From: Plantago major
Lineage: Eukaryota > Streptophyta > Magnoliopsida > Lamiales > Plantaginaceae
Direction of reading: 5' to 3'
DNA: 64,000 nt
NCBI GenBank assembly: GCA_026545765.1
Contig: CM048842.1
Coordinates: forward strand, 30,243,167 to 30,307,166
The notes under the pieces are model-generated. The model saw only the letters and a program-made list of their open reading frames with translations, made no database searches and had not been told where the DNA came from. The translations under genes and the position numbers were made by a program. This document shows positions 1-10,945 of this stretch, in pieces. Position 1 is the stretch's first letter; each line of letters starts with the position of its first letter.

Positions 1-317
1 ATAATCAACTCTAGCCCGCGACCCGCGAACCCACGGACCCTCGAACCCATAAGCACAATATCGCGCATTGTTCGATTCTCCTTCGAAGAATTGCTAGCAT
101 ATTCTTCTAAGAGAAAATTATACATAAACTATTTATAAGAATTATTGGAATTCTTGAAAGACTTCATTAAATGAATTCTATTGTGAATAACTAATTAAGT
201 TCAAATAAATCCAATTTAACTTAATTAAATATTTCTATCAAATAGAAAATTCTCTATTAAATATATATTTAATCCAATATATACATACATACATACATAC
301 ATACATACATACATACA

Positions 318-384
<67 letters not shown>

Positions 385-540
385 CAACTAAATGTTTAAT
401 ACAATTAACATTTAATTACTTTCTATCAAATAGAAATCCTTCATAATATAAAAATTAAATATCCATAATCCAATTAGATGTTCAATCCAATTATCATCTA
501 ATTAATTCCAACATACGATTGATGCAACAATTACTATATT
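1..540. other. AT-rich non-coding DNA
   Basis: No coding region is visible. The stretch is strongly AT-rich. A 17-nt dyad, TTTCTATCAAATAGAAA, occurs on each side of the microsatellite (around 232 and 420), so the tract may have expanded inside an older repeat. It may be part of an LTR, but no ends could be defined. Confidence 0.5.
280..382. repeat. Microsatellite (CATA)n then (TA)n
   Basis: About 65 bp of uninterrupted CATA tetranucleotide repeats run directly into about 38 bp of TA dinucleotide. A compound tract of this type is expected to vary in length and could be a polymorphic marker. It has no coding role. Confidence 0.95.
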
Positions 541-1544
541 GTGTGACCCTCAGGGCCTTATGTATAGCAAGCACTAATCAAATTAAGGTCCGGACAAACT
601 CCTAGACCATTCACTGGACATTCTTGATACATAAGAACGTTTGTGAGGACTTATACAAACTCCCTGAAATGTAGAGCTAATGATGATACGATCCCTTCAT
701 TCACGAATACTCGATTAAGTTTAGAACTTGATATTGTGTCTGTTCCAAAAACTTAATCAATATCTCTCAATCGTATTAGTTGATCCTTGACATATTCGAA
801 CAATATTTCGAATACATGTCCAGTGCACTGGCCAGTGAGTAACGATCAACTAAATATGAGAAGTAGAGTATTCTCTCAAATTATATTACGAGGAATGAAT
901 ACTATCTTGGCTCAACTACGACGTCCATATGCTTCATGATGTACCCAACGCACGCCGTATCTACCCCCTCAGGAGTGCAAGCGTTGCTCGTGACCAAAGT
1001 ACATCACTTCACACATGAAGTCGTATTGACCTCAAGTCAAAAGACTATTACATCACCCTACATGCCGATACTTCCATAGACACATAAATAGAATACACCA
1101 AATGATTTCTCGGTAGGATATACCAACACTATCTAAAGTGTCCATGTGTCCATCATGAATAACCGAGTTATTCGTACAATAGTTGTGAGAACCTTTACAT
1201 CCATCTAAGGATATGATGCAGACTACATGCCAATATTCAATATCCCAAGGATATTATGCATCATCGATATCCCATTCTCGATGATCGTTGATTGGGGCGA
1301 TTTAAGAGATTATGCTATATCACTTAAGATCTCACATTTTTAGTGACAACATTAAAATCATGGGAACATGTGTATAAATGAATGCAGACAAACATACAAT
1401 AAACATTGTATATGTCTATATATACATTATAATTACATATAGCAATTATATGCAAGTACTGAATATGAATAAGTATATTTGTCCCCAATATGATTGTCTC
1501 TAGGACATATATATACCTTCAGTATGTACATTAAAATATCATCA
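541..1544. other. Unassigned intergenic or old repeat DNA
   Basis: No long reading frame, PBS or polypurine tract was found. The texture (short clauses such as TGTGTGACCCT, many TG and CA ends) resembles an old LTR, but I could not pair it with a second copy in the window. It contains a cluster of overlapping 12-bp palindromes at 820-837. Confidence 0.4.
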
Positions 1545-1655
1545 CCATTGTTCCCCAAGTGTCTAATAGAGGCTCCTGCAGTAAGTGGGGTGAGGGGTGG
1601 GGGTGGGGTCGGATGTACACAGCCTTAAGCCTGCAACAGCAGAGAGGTTGTTTAC
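1545..1655 (-). mobile_element. Au-like SINE 3' fragment
   Basis: Read on the minus strand, the segment contains GGCTGTGTACATCCGACC followed by a C-rich run, CCCCACTTACTGCAGG and GAGCCTCTATTAGACACT. This order matches my memory of the 3' half of the plant Au SINE family, a tRNA-derived non-autonomous retroposon moved by LINE reverse transcriptase. The tRNA-like A and B boxes were not recognised, so only the 3' part may remain. The alternative is an unrelated G-rich repeat. Confidence 0.55.
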
Positions 1656-1873
1656 AACTGACACATAACCTAAAAGGGACATGATATGAAGCAAAGATGG
1701 TTTTGAGAGCCATTTTGATTTAGTGTCAAATGTATTTGGCTCAATTAAAACATGGACAAAGGTACATTGAAACATGAAGATAAAAATGTGACACAAACAA
1801 AAAATTTACATCACAACTAAACACTGTAGATCATGTAGAGGTTGACACATCTTTAACGGAAAGTGAACAATAC

Positions 1874-1968
1874 CTCTAACCTCAGCTTATCAACAATCTG
1901 ACCTGGAACCAATTTCCTCTCAATCACTTGTGGATGAGCAGTTATCTTTGCAGGAGATCCTGGCATAA
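1874..1968 (-). other. Exon-like coding fragment of unknown gene
   Basis: A 95-nt open segment reads MPGSPAKITAHPQVIERK followed by LVPGQIVDKLRLE. On its 3' side GAG is followed by GTATTG, a plausible splice donor. On its 5' side it is preceded by a pyrimidine-rich stretch ending CACAAG, a plausible acceptor. Its composition does not look like retroelement protein, so it may be a relic of a host gene. I do not recognise the family. The 5' pyrimidine tract may belong to the end of the adjoining copia LTR, in which case the exon is truncated by the insertion rather than bounded by an intron. Confidence 0.4.
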
Positions 1969-1970
1969 CT

Positions 1971-2137
1971 TGTGAAAGAGAGGAGAATCACTCTCGTATA
2001 TTGATGATTGAATAATGAATACAATGCTATTTGAGAAACTAACCTATTGCTTAAATAGAAAACAGAACAGAACATAAATCCTAATCCTAACTGACTTCTA
2101 ATACTAATCCTAACTGACTTCTAATTGGTTCCCTTGA
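1971..2137 (-). repeat. Putative short 3' LTR of copia fragment
   Basis: It lies directly downstream of the G-run (a polypurine-tract-like GAGGGGGGGTC around 2136-2146) that ends the copia pol on the minus strand. It holds a TATTTAAG box-like sequence near 2050 and two direct copies of a 19-22-bp unit (TAATCCTAACTGACTTCTA) at about 2083-2124, and it ends in CACA at 1971. No matching 5' LTR is present, so the boundaries are inferred. Confidence 0.4.
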
Positions 2138-2144
2138 GACCCCC

Positions 2145-3193
2145 CCTCAAGATGGACATGGATGTTACGAATGTTCATCATGGAACTGAGTTGAGAAAAT
2201 AGATCGAGTCCCAATGGTTTAGTGAGAATATCAGCTACATTCTGCAAAGATGGAATGTTTAATAATCTTGATAACTCCGGCTTGTAACTTTTGTCGTGTA
2301 AAATGATAATCAATCTGAATGTGCTTTGTCTTCTCATGTAAAACCGGATTTTGTGCAATGCAGAGTGCACTCTTCGAATCAGTATAAACGCTCACAAGAA
2401 TAGAATGTGATATGCAGAGATCCCGTAATAAATACAACAACCACTGAACCTCACAAGTATTAAAAGCAAGAGCACGGTACTCTGCCTCGGCTGATGAATG
2501 ACTCACTGTAGGCTGCTTTTTAGATTTCCAAGATATAAGAGAATTACCAAGATAGATGGCATATCCTGTAACACTACGCTTAGTGTCAGGACATCGCGCC
2601 CAATCACTATCACAAAATGCAGTTAACTGGAGAGAAGAATGGCTTGGTAACAAAATGCCTTGGCCTGGTGTTTGCTTGAGATAACGAAGTAGGCGATGAA
2701 CAGCCGCTAAATGAGCTGCTGTAGGTCGAGACATGTATTGACTAAGAGTCTGCAATGAATATGCTCTGTCAGGACGAGTAATGGTGAGATAAATCAATCT
2801 TCCCACTAATCGTCTGTACTCTGTAGGATCATCAAGTAATGTAGATGTATCAGTAGCAAACTTCTGCTTAATGTCCATGGGCGTATCAATCGGTCTGCTA
2901 CCCAAATATCCTGTATCGTGAAGAACATCCAACGTATACTTTCTCTGGCATAAGAAAATACCATCAGGAGTACGTGCAACCTCAATGCCCAACATATACT
3001 TCAGAACACCCAAGTCCTTGATAGTGAACTTCTCATGTAAGTGTTGTTTAACCTTGATAATCGCAACCTCATTGTCTCCGGCAAGAATTATGTCATCGAC
3101 ATAACACACAAGTGCTATAAAGAAAGTTGAAGACTGTAGGATGAACAAAGATGTATCAGCTTTTTTTAGACAAAACCATATGCAATAAGACAT
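2145..3193 (-). pseudogene. pol: Copia RT C-terminal half and RNase H
   Basis: This is the second half of a Ty1-copia polyprotein. In order it shows the RT catalytic box CYVDDIILAG (about 3100), the connection segment with the KDLGVLKYMLGIEV motif, then RNase H with CDSDWARCPDTKRSVTGY, SAEAEYRAL, YTDSKSALCIAQNP and HEKTKHIQIDYHF. The usual end motif NVADILTKPLG lies in another frame, near 2200, so at least one frameshift separates it. Upstream it joins the RT start at 3194-3665. The element is dead: integrase, protease and gag are missing. The copia lineage was not assigned. Confidence 0.9.
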
Positions 3194-3665
3194 TCAGCAA
3201 GCTGATGAAACCATTGGCGGGAAGCTTGTTTTAAACCATACAAGCTCTTGTTGAGTTTACACACCCGGGTGTCATCAGTGCTTAAATAGCCCGGTGGAGG
3301 CAACATATACACCTTCTCGTCAAATCCCCATGTAAGAAAGCATTATTGACATCACACTGATGTAAGAACCAATTTTTACTAGCCGCAATAGCTAACAACA
3401 CTCGAACTGTGGTTAACTTAGCTACAGGGGAAAAAGTGTGGAAATAATCAAAGTCATCTTCTTGAGTATAGCCTTTGGCGACCAAACGAGCTTTATAGTG
3501 TTCAATTGAGCCATCTGATTTGTGCTTGATCTTATAAACCCATTTACATCCAATACAATGCTTTCCTTCTGGCAAAACCATGAGAGTCCAAGTATTTGTC
3601 TGTTCGAGAGCCTGCAGTTCATCATTCATAGCTCACTGCCATTCAGTGTCTTTGCTAGCTTGTTT
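3194..3665 (-). pseudogene. pol: Copia RT N-terminal part, truncated
   Basis: It carries the first conserved blocks of copia reverse transcriptase: [51 protein letters not shown] and [17 protein letters not shown] frameshift near 3325 leads into [11 protein letters not shown] and SLYGLKQASRQWF before the YVDD box of the adjoining entry. The coding sequence ends abruptly around 3665-3715, where plus-strand gypsy-like sequence begins. The 5' half of this element was therefore lost by truncation or a later rearrangement. Confidence 0.85.
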
Positions 3666-3715
3666 ATAGGTCCTTGGTTCCTGAAGTTGGTTGTATGTCT
3701 TGGCAAGCTGCTATA

Positions 3716-4135
3716 CGCAAGGAAAAAGACCCTTCTGACTTAACTAATTGAGTACATTGGATGAGGTATTTAAGGCACCTTTGTGACGCGAGTCACCTTC
3801 CTTTTCTCTTATTATTCTTGAGTGTTTAACCCACTGGACACTTCCAGAGTGTGAGAGAGAATAGTGTAGGATTTCCTTGCGAGGGATTGGAGAGTTAGAC
3901 TTAAGTGTTGTTTATTTGAAAAAAACTCCCTCGCAGGATTTTCTGTGCACTATTTCTGTCAACGCCGGTTGAGTGCAAACCTTTTGTATCTTGTGAATTT
4001 AACACTTACAATGGTAGAGTTCGGTCATTTGGAAGATTGACTCATCTGTGTGTTATTATATGTCGTAGTCTAAGTTTAGTTGTCTTTAATTTGTTTGTTT
4101 GCTCAGGGACGAGCAAAGGTTCGGTTTGGGGATTT
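3716..4135 (+). mobile_element. 3' internal end of Gyp-III with hairpin and PPT
   Basis: This is the plus-strand counterpart of the region next to the 3' LTR in Gyp-II: the phrase around GAGTACATTGGATGAGGTA reappears reversed at about 15380. It ends with an inverted repeat at 4098-4117 (arms TTTGCTC and GAGCAAA) and a polypurine tract (GGTTCGGTTTGGGG) directly before the LTR at 4136. No coding sequence is present. Its upstream part is cut off by the copia fragment. Confidence 0.7.
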
Positions 4136-5399
4136 TGATGAGACAATATTCTAACGTCTCATTTGGTCTTTTTTAGCGATCTTTGTGAGTCTTTGTCTTT
4201 AGTTTTGTAGTCTTTTTAGTTCGTTTTTACGCTTTGGTGTTTTGTTTGTGTTTTGTAGAAATCTGTGTCTTTTGAGCCGTTTGAAGACAAGCTGGTTAGC
4301 ATGGCTCACCGCAGCGAGGAAATCAGTCCGCCGCGGCGAGATTTTACGAGTGGTCATATTTTGAGATTAAAGAAGACTCGCCGTGGCGAAGGAATTGGTC
4401 CGCTGCGGCGAGATTTTGCGAGTGGAGTCTATGTTTTGAAGATGGAAGCTCATGGCAGTGAGCACCTTGCTCTCAGCGATGAATCAGGCATGGCAGATTT
4501 TGTGAATGGCTCCCCTGTTTTGAAGAAAGATGCTGTCGCCATGGAATTAGTCATACGAGATTTCTGAATTGGATATACATTACGATTAAGAAGGCTCGCT
4601 GCGGCGAGCGACGCAAAATTAATTTCATATTCCTTATTAGATTAGAATTTTGATTCCTTCTGATTGATACTTCTTTTAACCTAGTTTTGAGAACAGCTCC
4701 AAGAGTCATACATTAACATTGAGACATCTTTGGAGCTTGATTATTCATTGATTTGATTCATCAGGATTATTGGTATTAATTTCTCAATTGCTTTGTTCTT
4801 TACAATTCTTTTCATCTATGTTTCATATGATTATTACCATGAATCCTTGTATGCAATCATCAATTATGAGTAGCTAAACAACTTTGAATACAGTAGTATG
4901 TGAAGATTATGCATATTCATTCTAGGGTTTATCAAAGCACTCATATAGGTTAGTCTCGTATTAAATCTTCGTAAAAACCTTCAATTCGATAAGTCCGTAT
5001 TAAATTCTCTAAATTGTTCATGTTTAAGGATCGTGAATTGACGACTCACGATTTCTCCAGTATAATATCCTCTAAGAACAATTGGTTGAATCGAATTGAT
5101 TGATTTTCTGTACAATGATCATGTGACAAATATGAGTGTTATCCCTAGTTCGAATTAGCATAATTGGATCTTGCTACTGTATTCATCTTTCTCTCATTGT
5201 TAATCATCATCTTAGCTTTAGTTGAACTTCTTAGAAGTATAAACAAAACCATCAATCAGATTGTTTCTCGCAAGTATCTGTTTACTCTCACTGCTACATA
5301 GCCTGATTAATTCCCTAGAGATCGATCCTGAGTTAGGCTTTAGTCTACAACTACAGCTTATTCTCTAATTGCTTTTTAAAGTATAATTTGAGCTCCTCA
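4136..5399 (+). repeat. LTR of Gyp-III (TGATGAG...CTCCTCA)
   Basis: The start is fixed by TGATGAG right after the PPT, and the end by CTCCTCA two bases before the PBS at 5404. The length of 1264 bp fits the other gypsy LTRs in the window. Internal sequence lies on both sides: a PPT to the left and a PBS to the right. The LTR is therefore shared by two element bodies, as in a tandem or recombined array. It contains a GC-rich repeat array at 4309-4620. Confidence 0.7.
4309..4620. repeat. Tandem GC-palindrome repeats in Gyp-III LTR
   Basis: About four degenerate units of roughly 70-80 bp each contain a GC-rich dyad: CTCACCGCAGCGAG, CCGCCGCGGCGAG, CTCGCCGTGGCGA, CTGCGGCGAG and CTCGCTGCGGCGAG. 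Each is followed by related text such as ATTTTACGAGTGG or ATTTTGCGAGTGG. The open frame of 100 codons across it is a by-product of the repeats. The array lies 170-490 bp into the LTR, as the palindromes do in the other LTR families here. Confidence 0.75.
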
Positions 5400-5403
5400 A
5401 ATT

Positions 5404-5422
5404 TGGCGCCACTGTTGGGGAG
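5404..5422 (+). other. Primer binding site, Asp-tRNA-like
   Basis: TGGCGCCACTGTTGGGGA starts 4 bp after the LTR end. The first seven bases equal the start of an Asp-type gypsy PBS, and the rest is a divergent match. It marks the 5' start of a plus-strand internal region. Confidence 0.65.
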
Positions 5423-5531
5423 TTAATTCCTATTGTAGCGCTGAGAGCCGGTGGTTACTTGTTGTGATTTTATTTTACTTGGACTAACAGACACTAAGCA
5501 ATTGTTGAGTTACTGTTGTTGAGACCCAGGT

Positions 5532-5780
5532 ATGGAGTCCTTTTCCAGCTACTACACACCCTCTGCTAGGGAAATGGTGAATAGTGCAATTATTTTACCG
5601 GAGAGCAGCTCATTTAGCGAAAGCACATTGATTGCCTTAATTGCCCATGATCAGAAATTTATGCAAGTTGTTATGGAAGGGCAAGAAAGAACAGGACAGC
5701 AGATTGAAGGGATGATGCACAGAATAGAGGACTTAGCAGATAGGTTGGCTAACCATAACATAAAACAACAGACGTGTTAA
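5532..5780 (+). CDS. Short gag-like or leader ORF of Gyp-III, 82 aa
   Basis: It is the first ORF after the PBS. It starts MESFSSYYTPSAREMVNSA and contains the amphipathic stretch FMQVVMEGQERTGQQIEGMM and MHRIEDLADRLANH, which looks like a coiled coil. No gag domain, zinc knuckle or protease follows. It could be the N-terminal remnant of a gag or a short ORF of a non-autonomous element. Function is unknown. Confidence 0.4.
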   Translation: MESFSSYYTPSAREMVNSAIILPESSSFSESTLIALIAHDQKFMQVVMEGQERTGQQIEGMMHRIEDLADRLANHNIKQQTC

Positions 5781-6300
5781 TGAAAGGATTTAGTTGAGAA
5801 AACCGACGTCCTAACCTATCTGAGCATAGGAAGTATTTAGCTTTGGGAGCTAGGGAATAGCTCAAGGTTACTGAGTAAGGATGTACTTAGCCAAGAATGC
5901 TAGGGAATAACTCAGGGGGAACACTTGGTTGGGAACCTTGTGTTATAAAGGGCTTTGTCTAGCAATAGGATTTTGTAAGGGAACTCATCTTCTTATCATA
6001 GTGAATTCATGTCCTGTGACAGGGCAAGCGGATTAGTTGAGGGATTACGCCACCCTCATATACCACTATAATAAGTGTCTTATTTACTTACTGCACTTAC
6101 GCTTCAGTTATCTTATTATTATTTGTGCTATTATTATTGTTCCTAGATAACTGACACTCACGCACATCAAACACTTATCGCAAAGTCTTCCGCTCTCTGA
6201 AAACTAAGTACCAGATATCAGAAAAATCTATGAATCGATAAAAGTTTGACAAGACTATTCACCCCAGTCTTTTACTTTGCCGTTTATCAGAACCAACAGT
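5781..6300 (+). other. Non-coding internal remnant of Gyp-III
   Basis: No ORF of note. An approximate duplication of about 50 bp includes two copies of GCTAGGGAATA(G/A)CTCA (around 5847-5862 and 5890-5914). Sequence after about 6060 is AT-rich with short TTATTATT runs. The right border with the minus-strand fragment that follows is not sharp. Confidence 0.4.
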
Positions 6301-6935
6301 GAATACTAGACGTATGCATGCATTCACATCTCTAATACATCATCAAATCAATCAATTGAAGCATACATTTGCATAGCACCCAAGAAGCAATAAGTAAGCA
6401 CTAGAAAAAGAGTTAAAGATATAAACTTGATATTGAAGATGTAATGAAGATAACAGTGAGTCGAGATCACTTACTTGATGTTGTTGATGGATGGGCAAGC
6501 TAATAATGTAATGTGTATGATGGAAATATAGAGCAAGTGAAGAATTTTGGAGAGAAAATGAAGTAGGAAGAAGCAAAAATGTTTTTTGAGGTTTATAAAG
6601 GAAAGGAGTGAGTTGCTTGGTTTATAAAGGAAAGGAGTGAGCTACAAGCAACTCACTACTGTCACCAGGTGACCGTAGTGAGGCTGCTGCCTCATCCTCC
6701 CCATTTTTTCAATTTTTTGGTCTTTTGTTTTTTTTCGAAATACAACTATAAAAATAAATAAAGGTCTTTGAAAATGAATTTTGGAAAATTTGAAAAGTTT
6801 TTTGATGCGGAATCGACGAAAAGTAGAAATTAAACGACAAATGCGAGTGCGTAAATTAAACATGACCTTGGGTTTCCTTTCAAGAAGTGCTTGTTTTAGG
6901 TCTTATAGCTCGACCCCTGTTTAGCGAAGATTTAG
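6301..6935 (-). mobile_element. Athila-like element fragment with internal promoter
   Basis: It shares with Gyp-O the order of landmarks found between protease and aORF: the conserved block at 6868-6925 (compare 36505), then a strong palindrome, then a TATA-like leader. No protein is encoded. The rest of the element is missing. It ends where a chromovirus LTR begins at 6936. Confidence 0.55.
6590..6682 (-). promoter_or_regulatory. Palindrome plus duplicated TATA, promoter-like
   Basis: At 6652-6682 an inverted repeat has 15-bp arms (CTCACTACTGTCACC and its complement with one mismatch) around a single central base. Just downstream on the minus strand, TTTATAAACC occurs twice within two direct copies of a 23-bp unit (6590-6612 and 6619-6641). 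A pyrimidine-rich leader follows. The dyad-TATA-leader arrangement is what a promoter would look like. No transcription evidence is available. Confidence 0.5.
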
Positions 6936-7215
6936 TGTGATACCTCAGGTTTTAAGTTAACTTGGTATTTTTAGGTCTTGTATGATTAATTAAAAGTGTG
7001 TTTATTTGTGAGAAAATGTTTTAGAAAATTTTGAAGTGTGAATTTGGGGACAAAATTCTTTTAAGGAGGGGTGAGTGTGACACCCCAGATTTTAACGTAC
7101 CTTAGTACTTTTTGTCCTTGCATGATTTAATAGTGTTACTGTTAACAGAAAAAGAGAATAAAGAGATAAGAGAAGAGAATAGAGTTCATTCTAAGTAACA
7201 CAACAAGAGTACAAG
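6936..7215 (+). mobile_element. Chromovirus (Tekay/Del-like) LTR junction fragment
   Basis: Two LTR starts lie 140 bp apart: TGTGATACCTCAGG at 6936 and TGTGACACCCCAG at 7076. Before the second is the typical chromovirus 3' internal end with TTTGGGGACAAAATTC and the PPT TTAAGGAGGGG (7041-7075). The similarity to Tekay/Del 3' ends is from memory. It is a rearranged scrap; no coding sequence remains. Confidence 0.55.
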
Positions 7216-8366
7216 TGATGTGACAAATCAAAGTTTTATATTTGTTTAAATAGCCAAGAGTTAATTCTCAACACTAAGAAAACTTGTAGTGCAATGAAGT
7301 TAACCCTGAGGTCGGTCTCTAAGGACTTAACTAGGCTGAGTTGTGTTTACGAATAATAATGACATTACGAAAAGCAGTAAAAGTTGGTTTGCTTCGGCAG
7401 CAGAATGAAACTCTAACAATTATGCAGACTAACTAGAAAATAGATTAACTTGCGAGACAAATATATGAGAGGGAATTACGGTGTGGTGACATAAATCAAG
7501 TTAACTAGCCGGAAACATGCAACAATAACGATGTCGATTTACTCTAGTTATCACTGGGACACGTCCTAACGATTATTACACTGCTCTAGCTCTCTAGGCA
7601 GACACCTTATATCAGATAAGGTACGAAGGACTATGACAATCAGCTAACTTATTTTGTTCTACAAAACATGTAGCATTAGTGAAGGCATCAATTTCACTAA
7701 GCTACAATTAATAAGCTAATGTAGTTATTGTGTTTGCAATGAACCAATGGATTAACAATCTCTAGACGTTTTTGTGGATAAATCAGATTGCATAATCCCT
7801 TGGTGGTTTTGGGGGGTAAAACTCAATACACATAACTACATACGCATTTAATCAAAAAGGCACAAAGTAAATCACATCTTACATGTTATTGAACTGCATA
7901 AATCCTAACTAGCATACATTGAATCCATCACCTCCCCATAATAGGGTGTTTAGGTACTCATGATATGCGATGACATAATCAATATCATTTACAAACACAA
8001 AATAAACATAATCGAATACTAAAATACCAAGAATCAAGAGTTGATACAATTTTACCCATTCGTGTCACAAACCTTAGGTACTGTTGAAGAAACTTGGATT
8101 CAATCGGTAGAAAAGTATGTATATGTTCTCCCAATCAAGAATCAATTGTCAAATACAAGAGAAATTGGTTCAGTTACCTCCAGTAATAGGTAGGTAATTT
8201 CCTTGGAAAAGTTCTAGGTTGAGAGCGAAAAGATGTAAATACAATTGTATTTTGTTCTAAACTAATAGAAATGGGAAAAGAAATGAATTAGAAACAAAGT
8301 CTGAAAACAACACTGGCGTGCCTGAATGCAGCTGGCGTACGCCTGATGTGTATTCGGAAATCCTGA
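7216..8366 (-). repeat. LTR of family II, isolated
   Basis: It starts TGATGTGACAAATCAAAG and runs collinear with the LTRs at 23205 and 53654 and, more distantly, with 32595 and 44028. It keeps the shared phrases GAGGTCGGTCTC, GGACTTAACTAGGCTGAG and CCCCATAATAGGGTG. Near its right end it has the family dyads (CTGGCGTACGCC around 8331-8342). It lacks the expected CTCATCA terminus, so the last part is lost. No PBS adjoins it. Confidence 0.75.
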
Positions 8367-8523
8367 TTCGTTGTAGAGACTGTAATCCCCAAATACAATC
8401 AAAAGATTAAATTTATAATTGCCAAAGCTCACTAACACATAGTTTATAGCGGTAAGTTAACTCGAGATGTCGTTCTCTCGGGAATAATGCTCGATTGAAA
8501 TAGAAAATTAAATGGTTGATTTT
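8367..8523. other. Unassigned spacer before Copia-2
   Basis: 157 bp without recognisable coding content. The phrase GTCGTTCTCTCGGGAATAATG resembles a conserved part of LTR family I (ATCGTTCCCTCGAGGAATTG), so this may be a diverged LTR scrap. Confidence 0.3.
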
Positions 8524-9569
8524 TGAAATTTTATGGATCGGGACATAGTACCAAATACAGATATTGTAAATATGTATTGTATCAATACTCAAAACCAATA
8601 TCTGAAACTATCTTAGAGTCTAAACAACGAAATGTAAAGAACACAAGACACAAATAATTTCTAGCAGAATATAAATAATCTGCCGAGCCACAGGCGAAAT
8701 ATCCACTATAAAGAATAACGGATTTACAAAAAGATATCTAGACTATAATCCTATGATCTAGAATATCAAACACTAAGCAACATGAATCGGGCCACCAATT
8801 CGACGCTACATCTCTCACACCAAAATAGAGAGACGACTAACTAAAAGTTTAGTAAAAGAGATGCAAAACAAGCAGCTAGAGAAACACTATCTTACGCTTA
8901 AAAGCTTGTTATGAAACTGTGAACCTATCGACTAGTATATATATAGTTGTGAATATAAATCCAACTAGTACAATAGATCTATCTTGATTAGGACGAATCT
9001 CCTTGTTCTTCTCATTCTTCGATGCACCGAATCCTTGTAGGAATATAAGTAGAATCCTTCTTCGATTAGATAAGTAGAAATCCTTCTTCGATTAGGATTC
9101 TTATTCCTTTCCTTCTTCAATGTCTTCTAGCATTCGAACTCCAAGAGATCTTCTCCATAAGACATCTGAACCTGTTAAATCTTCTAAGACTAAACTAAAA
9201 ACATGGAACTATATTAAGGTGAAGTAAAGCAAAATCCATAAATAGAAAGTCTAGTGACAGAGAACCAACATTGTAACCATACTAAGCCAATCTTAGTATT
9301 GATCCAATACTTAGCTAAAGTCTACACTTACATTCTCTCCCTTTTTGCATTCCTTCACAATACCTAACCTGCAGAGAAATCAGAATACTCTATACATAAC
9401 ATACTAAGTAAATTACTCCCCCAGAATAAGAGAACGAAGAGAATAATATACTAAATAGTTACAAGTCATAACATACAGCAGTTAGACAAAACCAAGACTA
9501 TTACTAAAATAGCAAAGGCCAAGTCCAAGTCCTAGAGTTAGTAGAACAAAACAATAGCAGGTTCAAACA
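8524..9569 (-). repeat. Copia-2 3' LTR
   Basis: On the minus strand it begins TGTTTGAACC right after the PPT AAGGGGGAGA and ends in TTTCA. Positions 8524-8935 match 14283-14688 almost base for base, including GCTTGTTATGAAACTGTGAA. Length is 1046 bp. Confidence 0.85.
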
Positions 9570-9582
9570 TCTCCCCCTTATT
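9570..9582 (-). other. Copia-2 polypurine tract
   Basis: AATAAGGGGGAGA on the minus strand directly precedes the LTR start TGTTTG. It is the expected plus-strand priming site. Confidence 0.75.
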
Positions 9583-9612
9583 GTGAGGAAAGCAAAACCT
9601 CAGCATCCCCCT

Positions 9613-10945
9613 TCATCCTGCGAAGAATGACAAGTTCAGCAGCAGCCTCCGCCATATCCTCTCCCTTTCAGCAATCCTTTGTGTCAGGTGCAATATTCTG
9701 GTCTTCACAGCAGCAGAGTCCTCATCTTGTGCAGGAGCAGATGTTCCCACAATACCTCCACCAAATCTGTCTTTAGCTGCAATAACCAATGGCAGATCAC
9801 AAACTCTATCAGCATAGAGAGAATTCTTAGCCACCTGAAGTTGCTTCACATCCCCAATCAATTCTTTAGATTCTTTCTTGACAAATCCTTGATGAACTAG
9901 GAGTTGATAAATCAGACAAGGGAACGGAAGGATATTGGTGGAACCTGCCTTGTTTGCATAATCAATGATGCAGTCAAAAATTCTCTCCCCCATGTTTACA
10001 TGTATCCCTTTGCGAATCTTGAATATCAAGATCGCCATATCAATAGTCAGACAAGAAGGATTGGAAGAAGGCTTCCAATTGTACTGAGCTATCTTATGAA
10101 GTACAGCAGACAGAGAACTTAGACAGACAAGACTAGGTCGATGAACCCATTTAGTAACCAACCCACCAAAAAGTTCAGAAATTACTTCATCCATATTCCA
10201 ATCGACCACAACTTCTGGCTCATTAGACATGCACCAGATCCTATTCATTAAAGTAGGGCAGAAATCATTGATTTCTCCACGAACAAAAGCTTTGAAAAAT
10301 TTTGGGGATTGGGGATTTGCACAGTACTTGGACAAATTGAAGTAGAATTTTTTCACAACATCCACCAGATACTCAAAAGGTTTAAGCATAGACTGAAGAA
10401 GACCACGATTTTCCAGAAACTCAAAGACATGATATTTCTTGAAATCTTCATGACACAAAATCTTTTCGGGCCAAATTTTGCATTTACTAAACTGTTCCCA
10501 TCTTGACTTAACAACCCTAGATTCAAATTTCTCACTCAAAAGAGTTGTTTGGAAGTCGATAAGTACATTAGGGTCGGTGGGCTCTCCAGCTTCTTCTTCT
10601 TCTGCAGCTTCCTCTGCAGCTTTCACCATAGTATCATCATTATCTTGGCCAAAAGATGTTGGCTCAGTATGAGACGAGACTGGGGTTCCCCCAAAACATC
10701 TTCAAGAACAACATCATGAACTGGAGTTTCCAGTGAGCAACAGCAGATCCAGAAATCTCCAATGGAGTGGCTTCCTCCAATGAACGACGGTGAACAATCT
10801 TCCAGTCATTCTTGGCCTTTTTGCGAGCCAATCGGTTCAGCTTCTTCTTTGATAAGCACGAAACAAATCTACCCAGTGGTTTTAATCGAAGAGCTTTGCT
10901 CGAGTTCTTATGTGCATGTTGAATTTTGAAAGAAAGAGGTGCCAT
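9613..10945 (-). pseudogene. Copia-2 aORF, putative plant transposon protein domain
   Basis: It lies between pol and the PPT, the place of the env-like ORF in SIRE elements. Reading starts at MAPLSFKIQHAHKNSS (10945) with a very basic N-terminus. A frameshift lies near 10670-10720, after which a 338-aa open stretch begins MVKAAEEAAEEEEAGEPTDP. The core shows FEYLVDVVKKFYFNL, KAFVRGEINDFCPTLMNRIW and LPFPCLIYQLLVHQGF. I match this to the family annotated as 'putative plant transposon protein' (Pfam PF20167, from memory). No signal peptide or membrane segment is evident, so 'envelope' is not supported. Function unknown. Confidence 0.65.

Noticed and set aside
4265..4567. 100-codon plus-strand frame in an LTR
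   Set aside because: The frame follows from GC-rich tandem units inside the LTR; the peptide repeats reflect the DNA repeats.
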